7,690 bases of DNA from Hyphomicrobium_A sp964620915 (GCA_964620915.1 CAZUKP010000117.1:1-7690), one strand, 5' to 3'; numbered from the stretch's first letter, positions 1 through 7,423 are shown. Notes: a model not told the origin generated them from the sequence alone. Made by a program: numbers and translations.

Positions 1-863
1 AAACCTATCGCCAAGTCGAAGTCATCGTTATTGACGACGGCTCAACCGATGGAAGCCTCGACGTCATCAAGTCGTTCGGTGATCGGATACGCTGGGAGAC
101 AAGGCCGAATCGGGGCGCTTGCGCCGCCAGGAATAGAGGCCTTGAATTGGCGCGCGGCACCTTCATCCAGTTCCTGGATTCTGACGATCTGCTCAAGCCG
201 GAAAAATTGACCCGTCAAGTGCCAGTCGCATGCGCTTATGCAGATGAAATCGTCTGTTGCGACCGGGAAAGTCACTTCATCGAGGATCCGACAAAGAAGT
301 GGGTCGACAGGGCAACACCGGGCCCGGATCCGGTCGTTTTCGCTTTGACAAGAGTCATCCAAACAGCCACCCCCATCTATTCTCGTGAGGCATTGTTGCG
401 TGTGGGAGGTTATCGCGAAGGTCTTCCATGCGCCCAAGAACGCGACTTGCATCTTCGCCTGGCTCTGGCGGGGTGGCGTTTTCGACGCCTCCCAGAGGTG
501 CTGGTCACGGTGCGGCGACGCGCACAGAGTATCTCTAGCGATCTGTTCAAGGTCCTGCGCCAGAGGTTGGAACTCCACCGTGAAGTCCAGGCACATCTGG
601 ATCGTTCCGGCACGATGACCGACGAAAGGCGCGCCGCATTGGCGGAGTCCGTCGCTTACGTTGCCCGCATGCACGTGCAGGCTGGGCGCTTGCAATCGGC
701 TGACAAGCTATTCGATGAGGCGCGTGAGATTCATCCAGCGGGCCCCGATTTGGCTTACGGCGCGCTTGCGCGCAAGGTCCGAAGACTGGTTGGTGCGGTT
801 TGGACGGAACGTCTCATAGGGTGGAAGCGCCGCATCCTGAAGCCGTCATTCGGGCCTGAGTAG
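1..863 (+). CDS. GT2 family glycosyltransferase, 5' end cut by window
   Basis: Transfers a sugar from a nucleotide-sugar donor, probably to a lipid-linked oligosaccharide at the cytoplasmic face of the inner membrane; donor and acceptor unknown. The frame is open from base 3 (286 visible codons) and ends at TAG 861-863. The visible start aligns with about residue 30 of the next gene, so some 29 N-terminal residues lie outside the window. Visible GT-A signatures are VIVIDDGSTDG (nucleotide binding), the AARNRGLELARG segment, and IQFLDSDDLL carrying the metal-binding DxD. The ED-type catalytic-base region reads CAQERDLHLRL, with Glu where Asp is usual. A TPR-like helical pair follows (about nt 645-740), then a basic C-terminal tail (771-842). 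An internal TTG at 147 would give a shorter ORF but would remove the nucleotide-binding motif, so it is not the true start. Paralogue of the gene at 935. Confidence 0.93.
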   Translation, partial: TYRQVEVIVIDDGSTDGSLDVIKSFGDRIRWETRPNRGACAARNRGLELARGTFIQFLDSDDLLKPEKLTRQVPVACAYADEIVCCDRESHFIEDPTKKWVDRATPGPDPVVFALTRVIQTATPIYSREALLRVGGYREGLPCAQERDLHLRLALAGWRFRRLPEVLVTVRRRAQSISSDLFKVLRQRLELHREVQAHLDRSGTMTDERRAALAESVAYVARMHVQAGRLQSADKLFDEAREIHPAGPDLAYGALARKVRRLVGAVWTERLIGWKRRILKPSFGPE

Positions 864-934
864 ACTTTGGTCAGGCATACGAACCTCAACGAGTTTTGCA
901 GGATTGAACGCCACTTGGTCGCGCTCGGGCACTC
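864..934 (+). other. Intergenic spacer between the paired GT2 genes
   Basis: This 71-bp spacer is the longest gap in the window. I see no strong inverted repeat followed by a T-run, so no intrinsic terminator, and no convincing -35/-10 pair. Only a weak purine-rich CGGG sits just before the ATG at 935. The upstream message probably reads through. Confidence 0.4.
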
Positions 935-1891
935 ATGACCGACCCGCTCATTAGCATTGTCATTCCCTGCTACAATGCCGAATCCCATATCGGCGAGGCC
1001 ATCAGCAGCGCCTTGGCGCAGACCTATGCCCCGATTGAGGTCATCGTTGTCGACGACGGCTCAAGTGATGGGAGTGCTGCAGTCATTCGGTCGTTCGGTG
1101 ATGCAGTCCGATCCGTGTCGATCGAGAACCAAGGCGCTGCGTCCGCACGGAACTTGGGGCTCGAGTTGGCGCGGGGTGAACTGATCCAGTTTCTTGATGC
1201 CGACGACCTGCTCCACCCGGATAAGCTGGAGAGGATGGCCCCATTGGTGCTCGAAGATCGTGGAAGTATGGTTTTCTGTGAAGCTTTGGTCGTAGACATG
1301 GCGAGTGGGCAGCCTTTGGGGAAGTGGGGGCGGAAGCTGCAGCCCGATACGGATCCAGTTGTTTACGTCTTTAGCTCGACATTGCAGACCGCAGCACCGC
1401 TCCATCTAAAAGACAACCTCGTGCGGGTGGGTGGCTTCCGTCCCGAGTTGCCAGTTTGCACCGATCCCGATCTCCATTTTCGACTAGCCGCATCGGGCTT
1501 TCGTTTCCGGCAGTTGCCCGAGCTGCTGGTCACCGTGCGCAGAGTTAACGGCAGCCTTTCCAAGAGCGACCCCGCCCGCGGGATAAGGATGGAGCAAAAG
1601 CTGGGCCTGGACGCCGCGGAAACCCTAAGGCGCGTTGGCGGCTTGAGCGATGAGCGCGCCCAGGCGATCGCCGGGTTTTTGGCATCAACCGGGCGGCGCG
1701 CGATTCGCCTCGGCCAGCGCGAGATTGCGGCCGGCCTGTTCTGCGAAGCCGAACGCTTGCATCCATCAGGAGGAATCGACCGGGCGTACGCCCCTCAGAC
1801 CCGTCTGATGCGGCGTCTGGTCGGACCGATCTTGACGGAACGGTTCGTCGGCTGGAAGCGCCGGTTGCTGCGCGAGCGAGCCATTGGCTAA
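935..1891 (+). CDS. GT2 family glycosyltransferase
   Basis: Complete 318-residue inverting GT-A glycosyltransferase, cytoplasmic or peripheral to the inner membrane. Residues 6-14 are ISIVIPCYN, residues 36-46 VIVVDDGSSDG bind the nucleotide, and D88-A-D90 is the DxD metal site. CTDPDLHFRL (about 175-184) occupies the ED catalytic-base region, with D177 and D179 as candidates. A TPR-like helical segment (about 235-275) and a basic tail follow. The tail, nt 1802-1873, shares 15 of 24 residues with that of the preceding gene by hand alignment. ATG 935 is chosen because it directly precedes the conserved first beta strand; only a weak CGGG lies about six bases upstream. It follows the previous gene after 71 bp and its stop overlaps the TTG of the next gene. 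Family is certain; sugar specificity is unknown. Confidence 0.96.
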   Translation: MTDPLISIVIPCYNAESHIGEAISSALAQTYAPIEVIVVDDGSSDGSAAVIRSFGDAVRSVSIENQGAASARNLGLELARGELIQFLDADDLLHPDKLERMAPLVLEDRGSMVFCEALVVDMASGQPLGKWGRKLQPDTDPVVYVFSSTLQTAAPLHLKDNLVRVGGFRPELPVCTDPDLHFRLAASGFRFRQLPELLVTVRRVNGSLSKSDPARGIRMEQKLGLDAAETLRRVGGLSDERAQAIAGFLASTGRRAIRLGQREIAAGLFCEAERLHPSGGIDRAYAPQTRLMRRLVGPILTERFVGWKRRLLRERAIG

Positions 1892-3062
1892 CGGGCGGGG
1901 AAGCGCATCCAAACTTTCAAACAGACGCCTGACTTCGACAAAAGTGAAGGAGCGCGACGGTCGAAGCTCCGTAGCGATATTGATCTCCGGCTTGATGTTC
2001 GGCGGCGGACAGCGGGTCGCACTCGATCTGCTCAAGCAAGGTACGAAGCATCCGGAACTCGCGATACAACTGCTGCTGCTCGGCTGCAAAGAGCCGTCAC
2101 TCGAACGCCATGCCCAGACCATCGTCGATTATGACGGTTCCTATAACTCGTTTCAGACGCTGACGCATGCGGCGAGGCAACTGAAGGCCTACGTGCGGAG
2201 CTCTCGCCCAGAAATTCTTCATACGCACGGTTGGGATGCCGACATTATTGGCTGGCTTGCGACGAGAGGGACGCAGTGTAGGCACGTGTCTCACCTCCAC
2301 ATCACGCCCGACTGGCTCTTTTCACCGCGCTACAAACACAAAGTCCGACGATGGCTCACGCGGCGTGCATTTTCACCAAGAGGCACGCGCGTCATTGCCG
2401 TTGCCGAAGCCGTGAGACAACATTGGCACGGCGTGCTCCCGCAGAACTCCGGGAAAACCGTGGTGATCCGCAATGGCATTGATGTAAGCCGCTTTCGGCC
2501 AACGAAGACCTCGCGCAGCCGCCGCCCCCCCGTCATCGGCACCGCGGCAAGACTGGTTCCGGCTAAGGGCATCGATGACCTGTTGCGAGCGCTGGACCTC
2601 ATCGCCGAAGACGGATTGAAGCCCCAGTTACGAATTGCCGGAGATGGTCCGCTTCGGGCCGAGATCGAGCGTCGGGCGAAACAATTGGGTCTCGCAGACC
2701 GCGTAACCCTATTGGGCCGGGTGCAGGACATGCCGGCGTTCTATCGCTCGCTTGATGTGTTCGTTCTGCCGTCTGTGACGCACGAAGGCTTGCCTCTGGC
2801 GCTCCTCGAGGCCATGGCAACGGGTCTTCCGGTGCTCGCCACGCGTATCGGCGGCGCCGCTGAGCTCATAGGCGAAAATAGAGAAGGTCTCATCGTAGAG
2901 CCGGGTGACCCGCAAGGCCTTGCGGCGGGCCTTCGGCGTCTCCTGACGGATTCTGCTTTCCGCAAGCGGCTCGGCCAAAATGCCCGCCGGCGGGTCCTGC
3001 AAGACTTTTCTGTGGAGCGGTTTGCCGAAGACGTGTTCGAACTCTATCGATCGGCGTGGTGA
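1884..3062 (+). CDS. GT4 family (GT-B) glycosyltransferase
   Basis: Retaining GT-B enzyme adding a sugar from a nucleotide-sugar donor during glycan assembly in the cytoplasm. The N-terminal acceptor domain contains ISGLMFGGGQRVALDL and ILHTHGWDADI. The C-terminal donor domain contains ARLVPAKG with R223 and K228 as phosphate-binding candidates, LRIAGDGPLR, and EGLPLALLE with E301/E309 forming the EX7E motif, followed by ATGLPVLATRIGG. The length of 392 aa is typical. The start is uncertain: TTG 1884 overlaps the upstream stop by 8 bp and adds a basic leader of about 27 residues. GTG 1944 is an alternative that begins just before the conserved core, and neither has a strong ribosome binding site. 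The first in-frame ATG lies inside the conserved FGGG region and would be too late. Confidence 0.93.
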   Translation: MANGRGSASKLSNRRLTSTKVKERDGRSSVAILISGLMFGGGQRVALDLLKQGTKHPELAIQLLLLGCKEPSLERHAQTIVDYDGSYNSFQTLTHAARQLKAYVRSSRPEILHTHGWDADIIGWLATRGTQCRHVSHLHITPDWLFSPRYKHKVRRWLTRRAFSPRGTRVIAVAEAVRQHWHGVLPQNSGKTVVIRNGIDVSRFRPTKTSRSRRPPVIGTAARLVPAKGIDDLLRALDLIAEDGLKPQLRIAGDGPLRAEIERRAKQLGLADRVTLLGRVQDMPAFYRSLDVFVLPSVTHEGLPLALLEAMATGLPVLATRIGGAAELIGENREGLIVEPGDPQGLAAGLRRLLTDSAFRKRLGQNARRRVLQDFSVERFAEDVFELYRSAW

Positions 3063-3078
3063 TCGGTTGGGCCCGACA

Positions 3079-4110
3079 ATGACCGGATCAGAACCCGACA
3101 ACTGGATCGCGCCAGATTACCGGCCCGGATTGGTCTCAGTCATCATTCCCACTTACAATCGCGCAGATCTGATTTCAGAGACGCTCGATAGGGTGGGTCG
3201 GCAAACATACCGGCCCATCGAGATGATCGTCATCGACGACGGGTCGGAAGACGGCACTGTTGAGATTATTAAGGAATGGAAGCGGCGTTTCTGTAACGGC
3301 GCACTGTCACTGGTGTACGTTCGCCAAAACAATCTCGGCGCGGGGGCAGCAAGGAATCGGGGCCTGAAGCTCTCCAAGGGAGAATATATCCAGTTTCTAG
3401 ATAGCGACGACCTGCTTCACGCTGAAAAAATCGAGCGAAGCGTTAATCTTGCTAGGGCTCAAGGCGCCAGCGTCGCCGTCGCGCATGTGGCGCGGTTTTC
3501 ATCGGCGTCACAGAATCCGCCCAACCTGGTCGCATCCCCCGCATACCGTCCAAATCGAAGCGATCCTACGCGATCTCCGTACTACTCTGTCCTCAGGTGG
3601 GACGGACCCATACCACTTTATTTGCGGGCTATCCTCAACAAGGTCGGACCATTTCGTGAGGATATACGATTTGGAGAAGGCGCCGAGTTTGTCGTACGCG
3701 TAAAGCTCAGTGGCGCCCAGATTGTGTATATTCCTCACGTTCTCTATTTTTACCGGATTGGGTCTTCGAACGCCCTAACACGATCGGGTCCTGGGCAGTG
3801 GGTTGTGAACCAGCTCAGGCTTCTAGAGGCCAGCGCATCCCTTCTAAGGAAAGCCGGGATTACTGATCGACATGAGTGGCGCAAGCTCACTCGGGATGCA
3901 GTGAAAACAGCTTACAGGGCGTATATCTACACCGAGCGAGGGGATGAGACCCGTGAGGCGCTGATCCTAGCCAAAAACTTTGCGACAGCGTGGAGCCGTT
4001 CGGCCTCGACGATTTTGCGGCTCCCGACGGCGTTTTTGCTTTCCGTCATGACAACCCGACACCTCCTGCGCCGGATCAGCGGCCGCCTGCCTGGAGCGAC
4101 TGAGAGATAG
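3079..4110 (+). CDS. GT2 family glycosyltransferase, divergent
   Basis: A 343-residue GT-A glycosyltransferase. SVIIPTYN is at 20-27, MIVIDDGSEDG at 49-59, GAGAARNRGLKLSKGEYIQF at 87-106, and D108-S-D110 is the DxD site. It shares the IQFLDSDDLLHAEKIE style with the first two GT2 genes and so belongs to the same broad subfamily. The ED catalytic-base region reads GEGAEFVVRV (199-208), lacking the usual acidic pair by eye. The C-terminal 80 residues are helical and basic but lack the GWKRR tail of the tandem pair. ATG 3079 is preferred, 16 bp after the previous stop. The frame stays open back to an ATG at 2980, but those 33 extra codons lie over the end of the preceding gene and precede the GT fold. 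More A/T-ending and rare-looking codons (CTA, ATA) appear here than in the neighbours. Confidence 0.93.
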   Translation: MTGSEPDNWIAPDYRPGLVSVIIPTYNRADLISETLDRVGRQTYRPIEMIVIDDGSEDGTVEIIKEWKRRFCNGALSLVYVRQNNLGAGAARNRGLKLSKGEYIQFLDSDDLLHAEKIERSVNLARAQGASVAVAHVARFSSASQNPPNLVASPAYRPNRSDPTRSPYYSVLRWDGPIPLYLRAILNKVGPFREDIRFGEGAEFVVRVKLSGAQIVYIPHVLYFYRIGSSNALTRSGPGQWVVNQLRLLEASASLLRKAGITDRHEWRKLTRDAVKTAYRAYIYTERGDETREALILAKNFATAWSRSASTILRLPTAFLLSVMTTRHLLRRISGRLPGATER

Positions 4111-4156
4111 ACCGTAACGTGCGCTACCACCTGACAACGCTCTTCGGGATAGCTCG

Positions 4157-5284
4157 GTGATGCGGGTCCTTGCCTGGTCCGCCGTCGGCCGGCCCGGTCC
4201 CTATGTCACGGGAGTGGGCAAGCACATCGTGCACATGGTGAGGGGGCTGGCGGAGCGGGACAATTGGACCGTCCGGCTGTTGTTTACTTCGGACATTGCC
4301 AAACGAGACAACGGCAGGGACGCTCAATCCCTGCTCGGTGGTATTCCGGCCGTCAACATGCCGATCAACCGACGCGCCGCCGAGCTCCTCTGGCGCACGG
4401 TCTCTTGGCCGCCCGTCGATGCGTTGATGGACGGGTGCGACTGGATCTATTGCCCCAAGGAGCTTTACGTGCCGGCAGGAAGAGCAAAACTCGCCGTAAC
4501 GGTGCACGATCTTTATCATTTGGAGCCCCATCTTTCCGACGGCCGGATGCGTGGCCGCTTTCTTTGGCGTCAAGCCTTCCGGCGATCCCTCGATCGAGCT
4601 GCCATCGTGCTCGCGGTGTCGGAGTTCACCAAGCAGCGACTTGTCGAGCTGTTGCAAGTCCCTGACGGGAAGATTCGCGTGGTCGGAAATGGCGTCGAGG
4701 ACGATTTCTTCGATGTGTTCGACGCGGAGCCGGAAGCCGTATCGCCATTGGGCAAGGCCCGCTATTTCCTGTCTGTCGGAGGACTGACACGAAAGAAGGG
4801 AGGCGACGATCTCGTCGCATTCGCCGAGGCGTTACAAGAAAAGGCTCCGGAGCTGGAGTTGGTGGTGACGGGTCCGGTGGAGCCGCGGTTCAAAGGCGTC
4901 CAGTCGAATGCCGGGAATATACGCCTGCTCCCCCGGGGTTTTGACAGCGCCGACATGAAGCGGCTGACGAGGGGCGCCTTGGGCGCCGTCATCCTGTCAG
5001 AATATGAGGGCTTCGGAATTCCGGTTCTTGAGGCCATGGCCGCGGGCGTGCCTGTCATCGCGGCCCGCCGGAGCGCCCTACCGGAAGTGGTGGGCGATGC
5101 GGGCATTCTCGTGGATCCGAAAAAACCGGCACAAGTCTGCGACGCCGCCCTCAGTGTCGTCGCAGACGAAGGCCTAAGGCGTGAAATGATCTCGAAAGGA
5201 CGCGCGCGCGCCGGGCAATTTCGCTGGGACGTGTGTGTCGAGAGATTGGCTTCGGCGCTTGAGGAATGCTCCAGAGCGCCATGA
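4157..5284 (+). CDS. GT4 family glycosyltransferase, mannosyltransferase-like (MtfB/WbpZ type)
   Basis: GT-B fold glycosyltransferase of 375 residues that adds a sugar to a growing lipid-linked glycan. The N-terminal domain has TGVGKHIVHMVRGLAE (glycine-rich acceptor-side loop), TVHDLYHLEPHLSD and AIVLAVSEFTKQRLVELL, followed by IRVVGNGVEDDFF. These are typical of the O-antigen/EPS mannosyltransferase-like GT4 group. The C-terminal domain has SVGGLTRKKGGDD and the EX7E motif EGFGIPVLE (E284/E292), then AMAAGVPVIAARRSALPEVV. GTG 4157 and ATG 4160 are adjacent in-frame starts; a CGGGA-like purine patch at about 4145-4149 fits ATG 4160. It follows a 46-bp gap, and its TGA at 5282-5284 overlaps the next gene in an ATGA junction. 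Mannose specificity is only suggested by resemblance. Confidence 0.94.
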   Translation: MMRVLAWSAVGRPGPYVTGVGKHIVHMVRGLAERDNWTVRLLFTSDIAKRDNGRDAQSLLGGIPAVNMPINRRAAELLWRTVSWPPVDALMDGCDWIYCPKELYVPAGRAKLAVTVHDLYHLEPHLSDGRMRGRFLWRQAFRRSLDRAAIVLAVSEFTKQRLVELLQVPDGKIRVVGNGVEDDFFDVFDAEPEAVSPLGKARYFLSVGGLTRKKGGDDLVAFAEALQEKAPELELVVTGPVEPRFKGVQSNAGNIRLLPRGFDSADMKRLTRGALGAVILSEYEGFGIPVLEAMAAGVPVIAARRSALPEVVGDAGILVDPKKPAQVCDAALSVVADEGLRREMISKGRARAGQFRWDVCVERLASALEECSRAP

Positions 5285-6579
5285 GATCAGATGGCCGGGC
5301 GGACTCTCCCGCAAGAGTGCTTGTCGCCCAGATCGGCGCCCGTCGCCATTACCTGGTTCCGCGCAGCTTGGAAGAATCAGGGTTGCTGGAACGGCTGGTC
5401 ACCGATGCGTGCGCCAACGTTATGCCCTGGCGCTGGTTCGACAGCCCGCTCGCCGCTAGGCTCGCGCCGAAATCCATGCGCCGCCTTATCGGGCGCCGCG
5501 CGGACGGCATCTCGGCAAGCAAGATTCGCGGGTTCCCAATATTCGCTTTATCCGCGGCGTGGGACCGCAGCTCTCACGAAGTTGCGACCTCGCGATGGGC
5601 GAGGCGGAACGCGGAATTTGGCCGAAGGGTCGCCGAAGCCGGGTTTGGCAATGCCAACACGGTCTATGCCTTTAACGGTGCCGCGCTTGAAATCTTTCAG
5701 GCTGCGCGTAGCCGGGGCTTGCGGACCATTCTCGATCAGACTGCGGCACCCTGGCGCTGGAATCGCAATATGCTTTGCAAAGAACGCCGGCGCTGGCCGG
5801 GCTGGGAAAACGAGCCCGAGGATATTGACGCCTCGGGAGTTCTGTGCCGGCGCGAGGAGCAAGAGTGGGAACTCGCTGAGCGAATCGTTTGTGGATCAGA
5901 ATTCACCGCGGATGTGCTTGGTGCGGCTGGAGGACCACGCGAGAAGTGTGTCATCATCAACGCTCCAACCGAAACACGCGATATTTCCGTCTCGGTCCCT
6001 CAAAGGAGTGAGACTGAGAACCGGAAGGTTCGCATCCTCTTCGTCGGGACCCTTCAACTTCGCAAGGGCGTTCAGTACCTGGCCGACGCGTTGCGCCAGC
6101 TGCCGCCAAGAAGCATGGAAGCTCGGCTGGTAGGGCCCAATCGGTTGTCGGAGAAGGCGACCCGGTCGCTGGCGCGTGATTTCGAATTAGTTGGATCTGT
6201 TCTACGCTCAGAGGTTACGGCCCATTATGAGTGGGCGGATATCTTCGTTCTTCCCACGCTATCTGAAGGGTCCGCAAACGTCTGCCGCGAAGCTATGGCT
6301 GCTGGGCTTCCAGTGATCACCACGCCGAACTCGGGATCGACAGTAAAGCATGAGACGCACGGCCTAATCGTGCCGGCGGCGGATCCCATCGCGTTGGCTT
6401 CCGCGATCACACGTTTGGCGAGCGACGAAGAGCTCCGCCGAAGGCTCGGACGTGCGTCATTCGCCCAAGCCTCGGAACAGTGTTTTGAGGCATATGCTGG
6501 CGCGCTCGCCGACGTCGTTGTGGGCGCCCAAGATAAGACCGACGAGTCGGTTCTCACTGCCGCGCGGTCAAGGCTGTGA
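5266..6579 (+). CDS. GT4-like glycosyltransferase with atypical N-terminal half
   Basis: A GT-B glycosyltransferase of 437 residues (432 if ATG 5281 is used). The C-terminal half is classic: RILFVGTLQLRKGVQYLADA, then EGSANVCRE forming EX7E (E334/E342), AMAAGLPVITTPNSG and HGLIVPAADP. The N-terminal half starts RVLVAQIGARRHYLVPRSLE and is rich in Arg and Trp, including APWRWNRNMLCKERRRWPGW; it lacks the usual GGxxR glycine loop. VYAFNGAALEIFQAARSRG and IVCGSEFTADVLG still follow the GT-B layout. ATG 5281 overlaps the upstream TGA (ATGA) and sits about 15 bases after GAGGA at 5261-5265. ATG 5266 directly abuts that purine run, so 5281 may be the real start. Donor and acceptor unknown; it could belong to a lineage-specific GT4 subfamily. 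Confidence 0.9.
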   Translation: MLQSAMRSDGRADSPARVLVAQIGARRHYLVPRSLEESGLLERLVTDACANVMPWRWFDSPLAARLAPKSMRRLIGRRADGISASKIRGFPIFALSAAWDRSSHEVATSRWARRNAEFGRRVAEAGFGNANTVYAFNGAALEIFQAARSRGLRTILDQTAAPWRWNRNMLCKERRRWPGWENEPEDIDASGVLCRREEQEWELAERIVCGSEFTADVLGAAGGPREKCVIINAPTETRDISVSVPQRSETENRKVRILFVGTLQLRKGVQYLADALRQLPPRSMEARLVGPNRLSEKATRSLARDFELVGSVLRSEVTAHYEWADIFVLPTLSEGSANVCREAMAAGLPVITTPNSGSTVKHETHGLIVPAADPIALASAITRLASDEELRRRLGRASFAQASEQCFEAYAGALADVVVGAQDKTDESVLTAARSRL

Positions 6580-7361
6580 GCATGGTTCCGTGCCAGGAAG
6601 AGGTGCAGAGGTCGGGCGCGGCTTTCGTGGGGCTAAAATGGTTTCTATTCCCGGGTCTAAATCTGCACGCCCGGCTCAGGTATCGACGACTTCCTAAGCA
6701 ATTTGTAACGGCCAAGCCAGGCGAGGAACGCTTCGTGCTGGATGCAGGTTGCGGAAATGGCATGTTGTCCTATCAGAGTTACCTGAGGGGCAATCGCGTC
6801 ACCGGTATCAGTATCAAGGACCGCGAAGTCTCTGGTTGCCGCGCTCTGTTCAATCGCTATCTCGGGCTTCCGGAGGATCAGCTCTCCTTCCGCAAAGAGA
6901 ACCTCTACGACGTAAAACTCGAACCCGAAAGCTTCGACGAAATTGTGTGCGCTGAGGTCCTCGAACACATCGAAGAGGACGGCGCTATCTGCCGTAAGCT
7001 GTATGACGCTCTTAAGCCCGGCGGCGTTCTGCACATTACCGCACCGAACGCGGCCCATCCCTATAACGCCACGCATCGCCTCGAGATGGAGGAGCAAGGC
7101 GGCCATGTACGGCCCGGTTATACGCTGGAAAGCTTCAAATCTCTGCTGGAGCCGCTCGGATTTCGGATCGAATCCTGGAATGCCCTGGGTGGCCCCGTTC
7201 GACAGGGATTCAACCGGCGAATAAAGACGCTGCAGGCGCGGCTGGGCGCAGCTTGGGGCCTCCCGCTGTTTCTTCTTGCTCTCCCCTGTCTTGTCTTCGA
7301 GGATAAGCAGGCAGAGCGCGCGCGGCCTTTCTCAATCTATGTCAGGGCAGTCAAGGCATGA
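6576..7361 (+). CDS. Class I SAM-dependent methyltransferase
   Basis: Transfers methyl from S-adenosylmethionine, in this context probably to a sugar hydroxyl or a glycan precursor; the acceptor is inferred only from neighbours. The Rossmann core is clear: motif I LDAGCGNG begins at residue 55, FDEIVCAEVLEHIEEDG is at about 120-136, and LKPGGVLHITAPN at 146-158, as in the Methyltransf_11/UbiG-like superfamily. The C-terminal part (about 175-261) differs from UbiG and holds a hydrophobic stretch at about 225-241 that may touch the membrane. GTG 6576 overlaps the previous TGA (GTGA). ATG 6582, two codons later, has AAGG about eight bases upstream and is the better-supported start. Length is 261 or 259 aa. 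A ubiquinone-pathway role is unlikely inside this glycosyltransferase operon. Confidence 0.93.
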   Translation: MSMVPCQEEVQRSGAAFVGLKWFLFPGLNLHARLRYRRLPKQFVTAKPGEERFVLDAGCGNGMLSYQSYLRGNRVTGISIKDREVSGCRALFNRYLGLPEDQLSFRKENLYDVKLEPESFDEIVCAEVLEHIEEDGAICRKLYDALKPGGVLHITAPNAAHPYNATHRLEMEEQGGHVRPGYTLESFKSLLEPLGFRIESWNALGGPVRQGFNRRIKTLQARLGAAWGLPLFLLALPCLVFEDKQAERARPFSIYVRAVKA

Positions 7362-7423
7362 AGGTGGCCGGCTGTGCGCCTGTTGCCTCCCGCGGCTCAA
7401 ACAGCGGGGTGCAATGTGTTTGA
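7358..7423 (+). other. Possible 21-codon minicistron between methyltransferase and membrane protein
   Basis: ATG 7358 overlaps the methyltransferase TGA as ATGA and opens a frame ending at TGA 7421-7423, between the two candidate starts of the next gene (GTG 7416, ATG 7428). The encoded peptide, beginning MKVAGCAPVASRG, resembles nothing I know. AAGG lies almost against the ATG, which is poor spacing. It may be chance, or may serve only to carry ribosomes to the next start. Confidence 0.2.
7389..7408 (+). promoter_or_regulatory. Short GC hairpin overlapping a candidate ribosome binding site
   Basis: CCCGC (7389-7393) can pair with GCGGG (7404-7408) across a ten-base loop. The 3' arm is part of GCGGGG, the best purine-rich patch before GTG 7416. 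There is no T-run, so it is not a terminator. A five-pair stem is common by chance in DNA this GC-rich. Confidence 0.2.

Larger units (their letters stand above)
3..1891 (+). repeat. Tandem duplication of a GT2 gene (diverged direct repeat)
   Basis: The genes ending at 863 and 1891 align from the nucleotide-binding motif to the last residues with nearly the same spacing. DNA similarity is visible in patches: TCGTTCGGTGAT occurs in both at matching positions (about 73 and 1091), ACGGAACG and GGTGGAAGCGCC/GGCTGGAAGCGCC recur near both 3' ends, and the stretch around VIDDGS is close. This points to an intragenomic duplication followed by divergence. Identity over the whole pair was not computed. 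Confidence 0.8.

Noticed and set aside
42..695. 217-codon open frame on the minus strand
   Set aside because: It is fully antisense to the first GT2 gene, whose motifs are unmistakable; the translated product shows no recognisable domain. A product of high-GC codon structure.
2980..3078. N-terminal extension of the third GT2 back to ATG 2980
   Set aside because: These 33 codons lie over the end of the preceding GT4 in another frame and precede the GT-A fold without family support; ATG 3079 sits neatly after the upstream stop.
4111..4156. Possible terminator or promoter in the 46-bp gap before the second GT4
   Set aside because: No stable stem followed by a T-run and no convincing -35/-10 pair could be found by eye.
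4124..4657. 177-codon minus-strand frame across the start of the second GT4 gene
   Set aside because: Antisense to conserved GT4 sequence, with His/Pro/Gly-rich composition and no motif.
5199..5215. Alternating CG run (GCGCGCGCGC)
   Set aside because: It encodes ordinary Arg/Ala residues near the end of the second GT4 gene and is expected in high-GC coding DNA; no evidence of a regulatory or Z-DNA role.
5291..6133. 280-codon + strand frame inside the third GT4 gene
   Set aside because: It overlaps a gene with clear GT4 motifs in another frame; the product is Arg/Ser/Ala-rich with no domain pattern, typical of a shadow frame.
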